Source: Acinetobacter tandoii DSM 14970 = CIP 107469 (lineage in GTDB: Bacteria > Pseudomonadota > Gammaproteobacteria > Pseudomonadales > Moraxellaceae). Taken from it: a DNA stretch of 64,000 nucleotides. Below the pieces are notes generated by a model that saw only the letters and a program-made list of their open reading frames with translations, had not been told where the DNA came from and did no database searches. A program made the translations under genes and the position numbers. Of the stretch, positions 26,838 to 36,509 are shown piece by piece. The stretch lies in the NCBI RefSeq assembly GCF_000400735.1, contig NZ_KE007360.1, positions 153,308 through 217,307 of the forward strand, in the 5' to 3' direction. Position 1 is the stretch's first letter. The number at the start of each line of letters is the position of its first letter.

Positions 26838-27416
26838 TTAATGGGTAGCAGGTGATGATGGATGTGTGGTTTGTGCTTGAGGTTGAGCCAATTCAGCTTC
26901 TTTATCCAGTTGATCTAATAAGGCAGGCTTCACTACGCCTTGAGCCAAGGGTTGTGCTGTCGGGGTGGAAGTATGATGTTTCTGCATTCTTTTTTCGATT
27001 GAGACCACGGCTTTACTCGCTGATTTGGGTTCTTGCCCCAGATTGGCGAAGGGTGAGCTGTTTGGCGTATGCGTATTAAGATTGGTTGTACTATTCACTG
27101 AATGCTTAAATAGTGCGGACATCTCTTGTTCATTGATTTGATTTGGATAATCAATATCCTCATCTGCTGTAGTCGCATTTTCCACGGGCTTGGTTTCTTG
27201 GGGAGGTGTATGCGTAGTTGTCTCAGCTTGATTCGGTTCTATGTCAGTGGATGTCATTTTTTCAGTGTTTTGTGCATAAAGATAAAAACCGAAAAATCCA
27301 CAACTTAAAATAATGCCACCGACAAAACCTGCAATCACATAAATGCTTGAACGCTTTTGTGGCTTTGCAGGATTTGCTTTTAAAATGCGCAGGGTATTTT
27401 GCTTTTCTTGAGCCAT
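26838..27416 (-). CDS. T6SS-linked single-pass membrane protein, unknown
   Basis: 192 residues. A basic cytosolic N-terminus (about 1-22), one membrane helix (about 25-48, IYVIAGFVGGIILSCGFFGFYLY), then a long low-complexity periplasmic tail rich in Thr, Pro, Gln, Glu and Asn with no predicted fold. It sits between tssL and tagX, 7 bases before the latter. Its topology (short cytosolic end, flexible periplasmic tail) is that of an anchor or scaffold. Homologues probably vary fast in sequence; I know of no assigned function. It is likely co-translated with tagX and possibly partners it. Confidence 0.75.
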   Translation of the reverse strand: MAQEKQNTLRILKANPAKPQKRSSIYVIAGFVGGIILSCGFFGFYLYAQNTEKMTSTDIEPNQAETTTHTPPQETKPVENATTADEDIDYPNQINEQEMSALFKHSVNSTTNLNTHTPNSSPFANLGQEPKSASKAVVSIEKRMQKHHTSTPTAQPLAQGVVKPALLDQLDKEAELAQPQAQTTHPSSPATH

Positions 27417-27430
27417 GGAACTACCACCAT

Positions 27431-28234
27431 TTAAGGTAAATAAATCGTGATATTGGCCTGTTCAGTTGGCGTACTAATCACATTGTTAAATGGTGCAAGC
27501 GACTTTTGTGTTTGCTGGTTAAGGGTGTATCTTAAGCCTGCAAAAGCCAGAAGGCTAAAAATCAATAAAAATAGAATAATCCAGACAAAAGGCAGTTCAC
27601 GATGAATGATGTTCCTGATTTGATCAGGTAGAGCTGAAAAAGGTGAGAATGCAGCTTTTTTCCCTTTTAAATAATCAATTTCATCTCCAATTCGTGCTAC
27701 CAAATGATTTAGGCTTTCAATCGACTCGATTCGATACTTGCCTTGGAAACCCAACAGTAGGCAATAATGAAAAACTTCAAGTGAGGCGAGTCGGTCTTTA
27801 CCTTTACTACGTAGTTGCTCCAAAACTTCAAAGAATTGATAACCTGCCAGTTGTGAACCAAACAAACTCAATTGCAGTGGGTTAATTAACCATAGATTTT
27901 GCAAATTAAAAAAAGCATCGTTTTGCTGCGTGACGATAGTTTCATCCAACAAGGCACAATAGGCATATTTGGCATCATGAATATCTTCCGCAGAAAATTG
28001 TAATTTGCGTGCCTGTTGTTCAAAGCGGTGTAATAAATCCAGAACTTTTTGTCTAAATTGTTCGGGTTGTTGGGGAACATATTGGTTTCTTAATAAAAAA
28101 ACCACATAAAAACCGTCATACAGTAAATCAATAAGGCAGGATGTTGGCTTCACAATCGCAGGGTGATAAGGCAAGGTATTTGAGCCAATTTGACCATCAT
28201 CAAACAAAGAGGGTGCCTGACTAGAAGAATTCAT
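27431..28234 (-). CDS. tssL: T6SS inner-membrane protein TssL (DotU/IcmH family)
   Basis: 267 residues. Cytosolic helical domain about 25-200 with the DotU signature (LLYDGFYVVFLLRNQ; KYAYCALLDETI), followed by one C-terminal transmembrane helix (about 218-240, WIILFLLIFSLLAFAGLRY) and a short periplasmic tail. It is the short form without a peptidoglycan-binding OmpA domain; that function may instead be supplied by TagN in the other arm. TssL forms the membrane complex with TssM and contacts TssK. Its stop is 15 bases ahead of the next gene and its start 13 bases after tssK. Confidence 0.93.
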   Translation of the reverse strand: MNSSSQAPSLFDDGQIGSNTLPYHPAIVKPTSCLIDLLYDGFYVVFLLRNQYVPQQPEQFRQKVLDLLHRFEQQARKLQFSAEDIHDAKYAYCALLDETIVTQQNDAFFNLQNLWLINPLQLSLFGSQLAGYQFFEVLEQLRSKGKDRLASLEVFHYCLLLGFQGKYRIESIESLNHLVARIGDEIDYLKGKKAAFSPFSALPDQIRNIIHRELPFVWIILFLLIFSLLAFAGLRYTLNQQTQKSLAPFNNVISTPTEQANITIYLP

Positions 28235-28246
28235 TTTTATTATTCC

Positions 28247-29611
28247 TTAGCTATTCATCACAGCAATTAATTCAATACTAATGTCTTGGAAACCAGATGG
28301 AACATAAATACAAATGGTTTCAGAAGACAACATCTGTTGGTAAAGTTCATGATGAGGTTCAATTTCAAAATAACTCACCCCTGAACGCACAGGAATGGCA
28401 GTAGGAACTTGCATTAAGTGATGTAATGGAATCGCAGGAAGTGCTGCAACCACACGTTGTTCGACGTCAATGGTACTGCCCACTTTAAAGCGTAAAGGAA
28501 CAATTTGAATTAGTTCATGCGTTTGCATCATGCTACTCGACACAGAAACATAGAGTCGGGTATCTCGGGTAATTTTGTCGGTTTCAAGACTACCGACCCA
28601 GTACGATGGACGTGTTTCTTTTAAGCTAATACTGATGTAGCGGTTTGAAATAATCGTATCGAGTAAGTCACGTAAAATTTGCTCTAAATCACTGAAACTC
28701 TGTTGCAGTTGGTGATGTTGGTATTTGGGTAGTTGGTCTACTTCATAGACGGACGAGAACGTCAGTAAAGAACCAGTCAATCGTAACAGTTCGGAAAATA
28801 AGCGTTCAGGATGAATCTGAGGGTGTTGAAAAATGTGATTGAGGCTGGCATATGCCGTATTTAGTGCATTGACCAACCAAAAAGACACAATATCACCAGA
28901 ACGAAATTCAATCAGTTTTTGTTCATTTTCACGATTATTAGATTGAATGGTTTTAATCTTGGCACGAATGATATTCAGCAGGCGTTTCAATTGATTCAAC
29001 AATGCTGCATTTGATTCAATATGCAATAACGGTGGCATAAACTTCGGGTCAAGTTCAAAATGTCCCGAACTTTGGCGTTTAATCATGCCAACGGGTAGAT
29101 ACAAGAAACCATCCATTTCATGGGTTGGCATGATATGTGGTTCTAATAGCTTAAATTCTGCCCGACGTCGCAATAGGGAAATTTCAGCAGGAGACGCATC
29201 GGTAAACAGGTCATGGGTTTCTGTCAAATAACAATGATAACGACTCGGCTGTGAACTTTTTTCATATGAGACATTTTTTTTATTGGCTTGTACAATAGGA
29301 ATCGCCAAATAAATTTGCATTTCACCTTGCAAGTTTAAATTGTCCAATAAAATGGGTTCAGGTAAAAGGTCACGTGAGGGAGCGGCATAAATTTCACCGT
29401 CTTGCCAGATCATTTCAATCGCTTCTAAAGCCAAAACATTTAAGTTCAATTGGCTTTCATCGAAACTAATTTTTTGAATACCGTAGGCAAAAGGGATGGT
29501 CGCGCGAATGGTATGATTCAGATGCTGTTCATGATAACGGTCTTGTAATTGAAAGTGTTGAGGACGTAAAAATAAGCCTTCGCCCCAAAGAATTTTTTCT
29601 GCTTTAAACAT
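28247..29611 (-). CDS. tssK: T6SS baseplate protein TssK
   Basis: 454 residues, normal for TssK. It is the trimeric baseplate adaptor linking the baseplate to TssL/TssM. The N-terminus reads KILWGEGLFLRPQHFQLQDRYHE, the most diagnostic stretch of the family; MPPLLHIESN and a C-terminal receptor-type beta domain with IPLHHLMQVPTAIPVRSGVSYFEIE follow. It is transcribed in the leftward arm between tssA and tssL, 5 bases after tssA. Confidence 0.95.
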   Translation of the reverse strand: MFKAEKILWGEGLFLRPQHFQLQDRYHEQHLNHTIRATIPFAYGIQKISFDESQLNLNVLALEAIEMIWQDGEIYAAPSRDLLPEPILLDNLNLQGEMQIYLAIPIVQANKKNVSYEKSSQPSRYHCYLTETHDLFTDASPAEISLLRRRAEFKLLEPHIMPTHEMDGFLYLPVGMIKRQSSGHFELDPKFMPPLLHIESNAALLNQLKRLLNIIRAKIKTIQSNNRENEQKLIEFRSGDIVSFWLVNALNTAYASLNHIFQHPQIHPERLFSELLRLTGSLLTFSSVYEVDQLPKYQHHQLQQSFSDLEQILRDLLDTIISNRYISISLKETRPSYWVGSLETDKITRDTRLYVSVSSSMMQTHELIQIVPLRFKVGSTIDVEQRVVAALPAIPLHHLMQVPTAIPVRSGVSYFEIEPHHELYQQMLSSETICIYVPSGFQDISIELIAVMNS

Positions 29612-29616
29612 GTCAA

Positions 29617-30729
29617 TTACCAGTTACTTGTTTCATTGTTGGTTGAGGAGATGCCCAATAATTCTTGAACAGATTCAAGTGGATTTTCCTGTTTAATGAC
29701 CTGAGCTAACCATTCATGTAAAGGCATTTGACTCCATTTCACTGTCTTTTGCAGCATATAACTCACTGGGCTATGGGGTTCATGGGTTTGAAAATAATCG
29801 GCAATGTCCTGCAAAACTTTGATAGCTTGTTCCCGATTTTGTAAATGACTTTGTGGTGAAGGCTGAAAACCTTGTTGTGAATGCAGGGGCATAGCGAAAG
29901 CTGTTTCGGTTTGAGGCAATTGACGGGTGTCTGTTGATATTTCAAGCGTAGATGAAGTATCTAAAGTGTCAGATCCATATTGAAATTGATCAGCTTTATA
30001 AATTTTCTTTAATGACTTATGGATATCTTCAAGCTGTGAATCAATATGTGCAAAGCTTGGCGCTTCCAGTTGCATGAGTTGGTCTAGTACCAGTTTTAAG
30101 GTTTCCCAATGCAATAAAAGTTGTTCAAAACTTTGGTAATTCTGTAATTGTACCGTTCGGGAACTTTGCGCAAGTGCGAGGTCAAACTGTTCAAGTTGAT
30201 TCGAAAATACCGTATCATCATCTGCTAGTTTTCTTTGATTGTTGTTCTGATACAGAAAATTTTCATAATCACATAAAGAATAAGCTGGCGAACTTTCAAT
30301 CAATGGTGTTTTTTTGATTAATAGCGGAAGTTGATTGACTAAACCTTTTAATAATCCCAAGCGTTGATCTAAGTCATCCTCTTCAATTGCAGGGTGTAAC
30401 TTGAGCCAGAATTGTTCTAATAAACGGTGTGACAGTTCCAGACTCTTCGATAAGCCATAGAAACCATACAAATTTGCCCATGCTTCAGATAACCAAGTGA
30501 GCAGTCGAATATCTTTGGTTTTTTCAATTAGAAGTTGGCAACTTTGTTCTGCAACAAAATTCCAGTCTGCTTGTTTGGGTTCTGTAATCCAATCACCTAA
30601 GACCAAAGATGGATCATCTTCAGTCTTGGCTTTTTTAATGGCATGAAATTCATTGGAAAAGGATAAATCTTCCCCACATGCTTTTGCGCCCGAAATGGGT
30701 TCGAGTAACTTGTCTAACTCTATATTCAT
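29617..30729 (-). CDS. tssA: T6SS baseplate/tail-assembly protein TssA
   Basis: 370 residues. The N-terminal ImpA domain (about 8-130) shows the typical SGAKACGEDLSFSNEFHAIKKA and DWITEPKQADWNFVAEQ motifs; the linker and C-terminal part are helical and Gln/Ser-rich. The VLQDIADYFQTHEPHSPVSYML stretch near residue 305-325 is the conserved C-terminal domain. TssA caps or starts sheath assembly. It sits between tssH and tssK, 25 bases after tssH. The length suggests a short TssA form without a VasJ-type extension. Confidence 0.93.
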   Translation of the reverse strand: MNIELDKLLEPISGAKACGEDLSFSNEFHAIKKAKTEDDPSLVLGDWITEPKQADWNFVAEQSCQLLIEKTKDIRLLTWLSEAWANLYGFYGLSKSLELSHRLLEQFWLKLHPAIEEDDLDQRLGLLKGLVNQLPLLIKKTPLIESSPAYSLCDYENFLYQNNNQRKLADDDTVFSNQLEQFDLALAQSSRTVQLQNYQSFEQLLLHWETLKLVLDQLMQLEAPSFAHIDSQLEDIHKSLKKIYKADQFQYGSDTLDTSSTLEISTDTRQLPQTETAFAMPLHSQQGFQPSPQSHLQNREQAIKVLQDIADYFQTHEPHSPVSYMLQKTVKWSQMPLHEWLAQVIKQENPLESVQELLGISSTNNETSNW

Positions 30730-30754
30730 AATACGAAATAATCCAATTTACGTT

Positions 30755-33418
30755 TTATACAGTTTCAGCTTTGACTGCTTTGGCTTTTTTCTTTTTAGAT
30801 TGTTTTATCTTAGAATCAAGAACATAAATGAATTCATCATTGTCTACGTCTATCCAAATTTGATTTGGCAACTTTTGTTCGCTTAAAGCCAGTAAAATTT
30901 CCGTCGCTAAAGCAGGTAGAATCGAAGCATTTAATATATGATCTATATTTCTGGCACCGCTATCCACTTCAGTGCAACGGCTAAGTAATAGCTCACTGAC
31001 ATCATCACTATACTGAACCTGCACATGATATTGCTGCTCGATGCGTTTGATAATTTTTCCTAATTTATGCTCAATGATTTGAATTAAAAGATCATCATGT
31101 AATGGGAAATAAGGAACAATTTGCATACGACCTAAAAATGCAGGTTTAAATTGCTGATATAAACTTGGTTTTAATTTATCAAGCAGTTGCTCAGCAGTAG
31201 GCCATTGCTCGACAGGATGATTTAGACAGGCTTGCATAATGCTGCTTGAGCCTGTATTTGAAGTCAGTAAGATCGTAGTGTTTTTAAAATCAATGACACG
31301 TCCTTCACCATCTTCTAGAGTACCTTTGTCGAAGACTTGGAAAAATAACTCTTGAACATCTTGATGTGCTTTTTCAATTTCATCCAGTAAAACAACACTA
31401 TACGGATTTCGTCGTACAGCTTCGGTCAATACGCCACCTTGACCATAGCCGACATAACCCGGAGGCGAACCTTTTAACGAGGAAACGGTATGGGCTTCTT
31501 GGTATTCGGACATGTTAATGGTAATTAAGTGCGATTCACCGCCATATAATTCCTGTGCTAGCGCCAATGCTGTTTCGGTCTTACCTACACCACTTGGTCC
31601 CACTAACATAAACACACCTTGTGGTTTATTGGGATCCTCAAGCTTAGCTTTAGCAGTTTTAATACCTTGAACTAGCAGTTTTAACGCATAATCTTGCCCC
31701 ATGACGCGTTGTTCAAGTTTGCTTTTTAGGTTCAGTATTTGTTTAATTTCATCGCTGACCATGTTACCTACAGGAATACCTGTCCAATCAGAAATAATTT
31801 CATTAATGATGGTGGCATTCACACGGTCATACACGAGAGGGTTATTGTCTTGTAATTGCAGCAGTTTAAATCTTAATTCAACAATTTGCTCATTACAGTT
31901 AACGGTTTGGCCATCTTGCAGCGCTTGAATTTGTTTGACTAAAACCAGTTCTTGCTGCCATTTTTGTTGTATGACTTGAATATTTTGTTCTAAACACAGA
32001 ATGTTTTCTTGAATGCTGTTCAAACGTTCTTCATGAATTGGATTACTTTGATGTTCATTTTGTAGAATGTTTAGTTCTAATTTGAGATTGTGTAATTGCG
32101 CTTGAAATTGGTCTAATTGAACAGGTTGAGCATTCTGCGTAAGTGCGACACGTGCAGCCGCAGTGTCTAAAACGCTAATCGCCTTATCGGGGAGTTGGCG
32201 CCCTGTAATATAACGATGTGATGCATGAACAGCGGTGATAATTGCTTCATCATCAATTTGTAACTTAAAATGTTCAGTCATAACTGGAATCATGGCGCGT
32301 AGCATATCAATGGCGACAGCTTCGGTTGGTTCCTCAACTTGAATAACTTGAAAGCGACGACTTAAGGCTGCATCTTTTTCAAAGTATTGTTTATATTCTG
32401 CCCAAGTTGTTGCAGCAATAGTACGCAGTTCACCACGAGCTAGCGCGGGTTTAAGTAAATTTGCAGCATCGTTTTGCCCCGCTTGTCCTCCTGCACCAAT
32501 CAGTGTATGTGCTTCATCAATGAATAAAATAATAGGATGGCTTGAACTTTGAACTTCTTGGATAATCTGTTTGAGTCGGTTTTCAAACTCGCCTTTTACA
32601 CTGGCTCCTGCTTGTAATAACCCCATATCTAAGGTGTGAAGTTGTACATTTTTGAGCGCATCTGGAACGGAGTTTTGTGCAATTTTTAACGCCAGTCCTT
32701 CAACAACCGCTGTTTTTCCGACGCCTGGTTCGCCAGTTAAAATCGGGTTGTTTTGCCTGCGTCGCATCAGAATATCGAGCATGAGGCGAATTTCATGTTC
32801 ACGTCCAATTACAGGGTCAATTTGTCCGTTTTGTGCTTTTTGCGTCAAGTTGATGGTGTATTGATTTAAAGCAGGTGTTTGTGAAGTTGATGGTTGGGAA
32901 CTAGAGGGAAGATCTGTTTTTGGCTGTACTGCTGGCGTTGTATGACATTCGGTACTGTTTCGACAAATGTCTAAAAACTGATGTTTTATTGTGTCGATTG
33001 GCAATATGGTTAAGTGTACAGATGCTCGGGTTGCAATCTGGTGTAAATCAGTCGCGGTAAGTAATGCAATCAATAAATGGCTACTTCGAATAACAGGTAT
33101 TTTCTCAGCAGAGGCCACTAGCCAAGCTTGTTCAAATAAACGAACAATAGACAAAGCAAAAATAGGGGTACGAGTGTTACCTTTAGGTAATAATGCAATA
33201 CTTTGGCTTAAATCATTTAAAAGTTCTTCATGCGCGATTTTGTATTTTTTTAATACGAGTTGCAGATCATTATCTGAATTTTGTTTCACCAATTCAGTCA
33301 GTAAATGCTCAATCTCTATTTCAAAATTTTGTTGAGAAACACAAAAGTTCGCTGCCTTTTCTAAAGCTTCACGTGCAGGAATAGACAGTTTTGTAATTAA
33401 AACTTTTAAATTATTCAT
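30755..33418 (-). CDS. tssH: T6SS sheath-recycling ATPase ClpV
   Basis: 887 residues. ClpV disassembles contracted TssB/TssC sheath. It contains an N-terminal ClpN-like domain (1-150), a Ser/Pro/Gln linker (155-185), AAA1 with Walker A GEPGVGKTA at 229-237, a middle coiled coil (about 420-520), and AAA2 with Walker A GPSGVGKTE near 605. The lack of the ClpB long propeller signature and its location in a T6SS cluster mark it as ClpV rather than ClpB. It is the first gene of the leftward arm, so its promoter is in the 33419-33776 divergent region. Confidence 0.96.
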   Translation of the reverse strand: MNNLKVLITKLSIPAREALEKAANFCVSQQNFEIEIEHLLTELVKQNSDNDLQLVLKKYKIAHEELLNDLSQSIALLPKGNTRTPIFALSIVRLFEQAWLVASAEKIPVIRSSHLLIALLTATDLHQIATRASVHLTILPIDTIKHQFLDICRNSTECHTTPAVQPKTDLPSSSQPSTSQTPALNQYTINLTQKAQNGQIDPVIGREHEIRLMLDILMRRRQNNPILTGEPGVGKTAVVEGLALKIAQNSVPDALKNVQLHTLDMGLLQAGASVKGEFENRLKQIIQEVQSSSHPIILFIDEAHTLIGAGGQAGQNDAANLLKPALARGELRTIAATTWAEYKQYFEKDAALSRRFQVIQVEEPTEAVAIDMLRAMIPVMTEHFKLQIDDEAIITAVHASHRYITGRQLPDKAISVLDTAAARVALTQNAQPVQLDQFQAQLHNLKLELNILQNEHQSNPIHEERLNSIQENILCLEQNIQVIQQKWQQELVLVKQIQALQDGQTVNCNEQIVELRFKLLQLQDNNPLVYDRVNATIINEIISDWTGIPVGNMVSDEIKQILNLKSKLEQRVMGQDYALKLLVQGIKTAKAKLEDPNKPQGVFMLVGPSGVGKTETALALAQELYGGESHLITINMSEYQEAHTVSSLKGSPPGYVGYGQGGVLTEAVRRNPYSVVLLDEIEKAHQDVQELFFQVFDKGTLEDGEGRVIDFKNTTILLTSNTGSSSIMQACLNHPVEQWPTAEQLLDKLKPSLYQQFKPAFLGRMQIVPYFPLHDDLLIQIIEHKLGKIIKRIEQQYHVQVQYSDDVSELLLSRCTEVDSGARNIDHILNASILPALATEILLALSEQKLPNQIWIDVDNDEFIYVLDSKIKQSKKKKAKAVKAETV

Positions 33419-33776
33419 TATGGATCTCAGCTTTTGAGACTAAGATTTGAATTACTACTTTAATACGAATATTTTTGTTGGTTAAGTTATTAATAAAAAA
33501 GTAATAATCAAATTTTCTTAGTCAAAAAAATCATAACTTTCTAGCATGAAAAATTATGTTTTTAAGTAATTGGTATAAAGTCGTGCGAATCATATATCAT
33601 AAAATTTAAGAAAAAAAGTGTTATTTAAATTTATTAAATGTCGAAAGATGACAAAATTTGTCTTGACTACTGTGGTTAATATTTAGTTAAATCTGCCTAC
33701 TTTAAAAATACATAAAGTAAAAACCAGAATATAAACGGTTAAAACTTTAGACAAAGACTTAATAATAGAGGTTGTT
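33419..33776. promoter_or_regulatory. Divergent promoter region of the two T6SS arms
   Basis: 358 bases of AT-rich DNA between tssH (leftward) and the asaA-like gene (rightward). For the rightward arm, TTGACT at 33663-33668 with TTAAAT 18 bases later is the best sigma-70-like pair. For the leftward arm I see a TTGACT near 33520-33525 but no convincing -10. No ORF is present. This should be the main control point of the whole system. Confidence 0.5.
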
Positions 33777-34451
33777 TTGAAGACGAATATTCTCTTGTGG
33801 GCAGGCTTAATGCTGTCTAGTTTATCTATGAGTGCATTTGCGAGTAATTCAGATATTGATATTTCTCGAAGTTGCATCAAGAAAAATCCGTTAGTTTCTG
33901 GTGAAAATGATCCTGTTTTATTAAAAACATATAGCCAAATTTGCGATAAAAAAAACGCAGATAATAAAAATGGTTATTTAGTTCAGGCAGCGCAACGTTT
34001 TCAGCAAATTGGTCGAAGCGATAAGGCTTTAGCACTGGTACAGCAGCTTGAAGCTGAAAAAGTACAAGGCAATACTCTGACTGATGTCAAGTTTCTAGCA
34101 GCGACTAATATTGCAAATGATGCATTAAAACAAATGCGTCAGAAAGAAATGCGCTATCTCAGTTCGGATATTACATATCCTGCAGCAAGTGAACTCATTC
34201 GATCAATAGATTCAGCAAAACCTGCTTCAGTTTTATTAGAAACCGCTTTAGATAATGCTGGAAAGAATCAAACGACATCAAAATCATCGAAAAAGAAATC
34301 AGCAAAAGTTACCACAACTGTAAAGAATAAGACCAAAACCAAACCTACAGTAGTAACAACCAATAAGGTGAAGGCAAGTACAACGACAGCTAAAGTCAAT
34401 ACGACAAATACGAGTACAAATAGTAGTAGCAACCCTTTTGCTGGTTTATAA
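33777..34451 (+). CDS. Periplasmic T6SS accessory protein, AsaA-like
   Basis: 224 residues starting from TTG 33777 (AGAGG 5 bases upstream). A signal peptide (about 1-22, cleavage after AFA) is followed by a helical domain (30-160, with Cys33 and Cys56) and a very Lys/Thr/Ser-rich low-complexity tail (about 165-224). In Acinetobacter a periplasmic protein encoded directly upstream of tssB (AsaA/TslA) affects the stability and localisation of the T6SS membrane complex. Position, export and length fit that protein, but I assign it from context rather than a motif. Low-complexity tails of this kind are typical of envelope-spanning linkers. Confidence 0.6.
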   Translation: MKTNILLWAGLMLSSLSMSAFASNSDIDISRSCIKKNPLVSGENDPVLLKTYSQICDKKNADNKNGYLVQAAQRFQQIGRSDKALALVQQLEAEKVQGNTLTDVKFLAATNIANDALKQMRQKEMRYLSSDITYPAASELIRSIDSAKPASVLLETALDNAGKNQTTSKSSKKKSAKVTTTVKNKTKTKPTVVTTNKVKASTTTAKVNTTNTSTNSSSNPFAGL

Positions 34452-34477
34452 CAATTTAAAATACAAGGCTTTAAATC

Positions 34478-34987
34478 ATGGCTAAACGAGAAAGCGTGCA
34501 AAAAAAATTGCAACGTATTCGCCCCCCGCGTGTCCAACTTACTTATGACGTAGAAGTGGGTGAAGGTAAAGAAATCAAGGAACTTCCTTTTGTTGTTGGT
34601 GTTTTAGGAGATTTTTCTGCGGCTTCTGAACAGGAAAAAACCAAACTTAAAGATAAAAAGTTTGTGAACGTCGATTTAGAAAATATTGATGAAGTCATGG
34701 AATCACTTTCACCACGAGCGACTTTCCAGGTGCAAAATACGCTTTCAGAAACGGGTGGGCGCTTTGGAGTTGATTTAACCTTTAAATCAATGGATGACTT
34801 TAGACCAGAAAATATTGCACAGCAAATTGAACCACTGCGTAAACTGGTCGAAGCGCGTGAACGTTTAACGGATTTACGTAACAAAATCTCGAATAGTGAG
34901 CGTTTAGAAGACTTGTTAGATGATGTTTTAAAAAATACTGAACAAGTCCGCCAACTGAGTGAAGAAGTAGGAGCGGACAATGAGTAA
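34478..34987 (+). CDS. tssB: T6SS contractile sheath small subunit TssB
   Basis: 169 residues. TssB and TssC form the sheath that drives the Hcp tube. The N-terminus SVQKKLQRIRPPRVQLTYDVE and the following KELPFVVGVLGDFS are near-invariant in TssB (VipA). The C-terminal helix (LTDLRNKISNSERLEDLLDDVLKN) provides the ClpV-contact region. It overlaps tssC by 8 bases, as usual for a stoichiometric pair. Confidence 0.97.
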   Translation: MAKRESVQKKLQRIRPPRVQLTYDVEVGEGKEIKELPFVVGVLGDFSAASEQEKTKLKDKKFVNVDLENIDEVMESLSPRATFQVQNTLSETGGRFGVDLTFKSMDDFRPENIAQQIEPLRKLVEARERLTDLRNKISNSERLEDLLDDVLKNTEQVRQLSEEVGADNE

Positions 34988-36461
34988 TATGCAATCGGCA
35001 GTCGCTATAAAAGATAACTCAAGTGAATTTGGTCTACTCGATTCTATTGTTGAGCAGAGTCGCATTGCTCGAAATGGTGAAGAGCATGATCGTGCGAAAA
35101 GCCTCATTGCTGAGCTGGCAAAGGAAGTCATGGCTGGAACAATTACAGTTTCAGATAATATGTCGATGTCGATTGATAAGCGGATTGCCGAAATTGATGA
35201 CTTGATTTCTAAACAATTAAGTCAAATTATGCATCATGCTGAGTTTCAGAAAATTGAATCAACATGGCGCGGATTATATTACTTCTGTCAAGAATCACCT
35301 TCAAATCCACTCATTAAAATTCGGGTATTAAACACCACGAAAAAAGAGTTGATTAAAGATTTTCAAAGCGCTACAGATTTTGATCAAAGCACCTTATTCA
35401 AGAAAATTTATGAAGAAGAATATGGTTCCTTTGGTGGAGCACCGTATGCAACTTTGATTGGTGATTTTGAATTTGACCGTACTCCAGCTGATATGTATTT
35501 GTTAGAGCAAATCTCACATGTTGCTGCGGCATCTCATGCTCCATTTATCTCCGCAGCCAGTGCCAATATGTTAGGTCTGGAATCGTTTACTGATATTGAC
35601 CGACCGCGAGATGTATCAAAAATTTTTGAAACCGCTGAATATGTGCAGTGGCGTTCATTCCGTGAAAGTGATGATGCCCGTTATGTGGCATTAACCATGC
35701 CACGTGTTTTAGGTCGTTTACCCTATGATCCAAAGCAAGGCATGCAAACCGAAGGCTTTAATTTTGTAGAAGAGGTTTCGGGTCAAAACCACGATGAATA
35801 TTTATGGATGAATGCTGCTTATGCATTTGGGACACGTTTAACTAATGCATTTGATATGCATGGTTGGTGTGCTGCAATTCGTGGAGTAGAAGGAGGGGGA
35901 TTGGTAGAAGGTTTACCAGTACATACCTTTAAAACCAGTGATGGTGAAGTTGCATTCAAATGTCCAACTGAAATTGCGATTACAGACCGCCGCGAAAAAG
36001 AGCTAAGTGATCTTGGTTTTATTCCATTGGTACATTGTAAGAACACGGATTATGCAGCATTTTTTGGTGCGCAATCAGCGCAAAAGCCAAAGAAATATGA
36101 CAGCGATACTGCAAATGCAAATTCTGCATTATCGAGCCAGATTCAATACATTATGGCAGTTTCTCGTATTGCACACTATTTAAAAGCCATGATGCGTGAC
36201 AAAGTCGGTAGTTTTGCATCAGCAGGCAATGTCGAAGCATTTTTAAATGAATGGTTGGCAAAATATGTGCTCTTGGATGATGGGGCTTCTCAAGAAGCAA
36301 AAGCCCAATTTCCATTAAGAGAAGCTTCCGTGAAAGTTGTAGAAAACCCAGCAGAGCCTGGTCACTACAAGTCTGTGGTTTTTTTAAGACCACATTTCCA
36401 GCTGGACGAGTTGTCCGTATCTTTGCGACTCGTCACTGAGTTGCCTCAGTCTTCTAATTAA
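34980..36461 (+). CDS. tssC: T6SS contractile sheath large subunit TssC
   Basis: 493 residues, standard for TssC (VipB). Core motifs: AEFQKIESTWRGLYY, KIRVLNTTKKEL, FGGAPYATLIGDFEF, RESDDARYVALTMPRVLGRLPY and WMNAAYAFG. It pairs with TssB to build the sheath, is recycled by ClpV and attaches to the baseplate. The start overlaps the end of tssB in ATGAGT; the stop is 48 bases before hcp. Confidence 0.97.
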   Translation: MSNMQSAVAIKDNSSEFGLLDSIVEQSRIARNGEEHDRAKSLIAELAKEVMAGTITVSDNMSMSIDKRIAEIDDLISKQLSQIMHHAEFQKIESTWRGLYYFCQESPSNPLIKIRVLNTTKKELIKDFQSATDFDQSTLFKKIYEEEYGSFGGAPYATLIGDFEFDRTPADMYLLEQISHVAAASHAPFISAASANMLGLESFTDIDRPRDVSKIFETAEYVQWRSFRESDDARYVALTMPRVLGRLPYDPKQGMQTEGFNFVEEVSGQNHDEYLWMNAAYAFGTRLTNAFDMHGWCAAIRGVEGGGLVEGLPVHTFKTSDGEVAFKCPTEIAITDRREKELSDLGFIPLVHCKNTDYAAFFGAQSAQKPKKYDSDTANANSALSSQIQYIMAVSRIAHYLKAMMRDKVGSFASAGNVEAFLNEWLAKYVLLDDGASQEAKAQFPLREASVKVVENPAEPGHYKSVVFLRPHFQLDELSVSLRLVTELPQSSN

Positions 36462-36509
36462 ATTAAGAACAGCTCAATAATTAAGAACTTTATAATATAG
36501 GATAATCTC

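Noticed and set aside
34268..34537. 89-codon minus-strand ORF over the asaA-like tail
   Set aside because: Its hydrophobic Val/Leu/Phe runs are the complement of the Lys/Thr-rich codons of the real gene.
36491..36496. Perfect TATAAT in front of hcp as an internal promoter
   Set aside because: A transcript from it would begin at about 36503, just past the AGGA ribosome site of hcp, and no -35 box is at the right distance.
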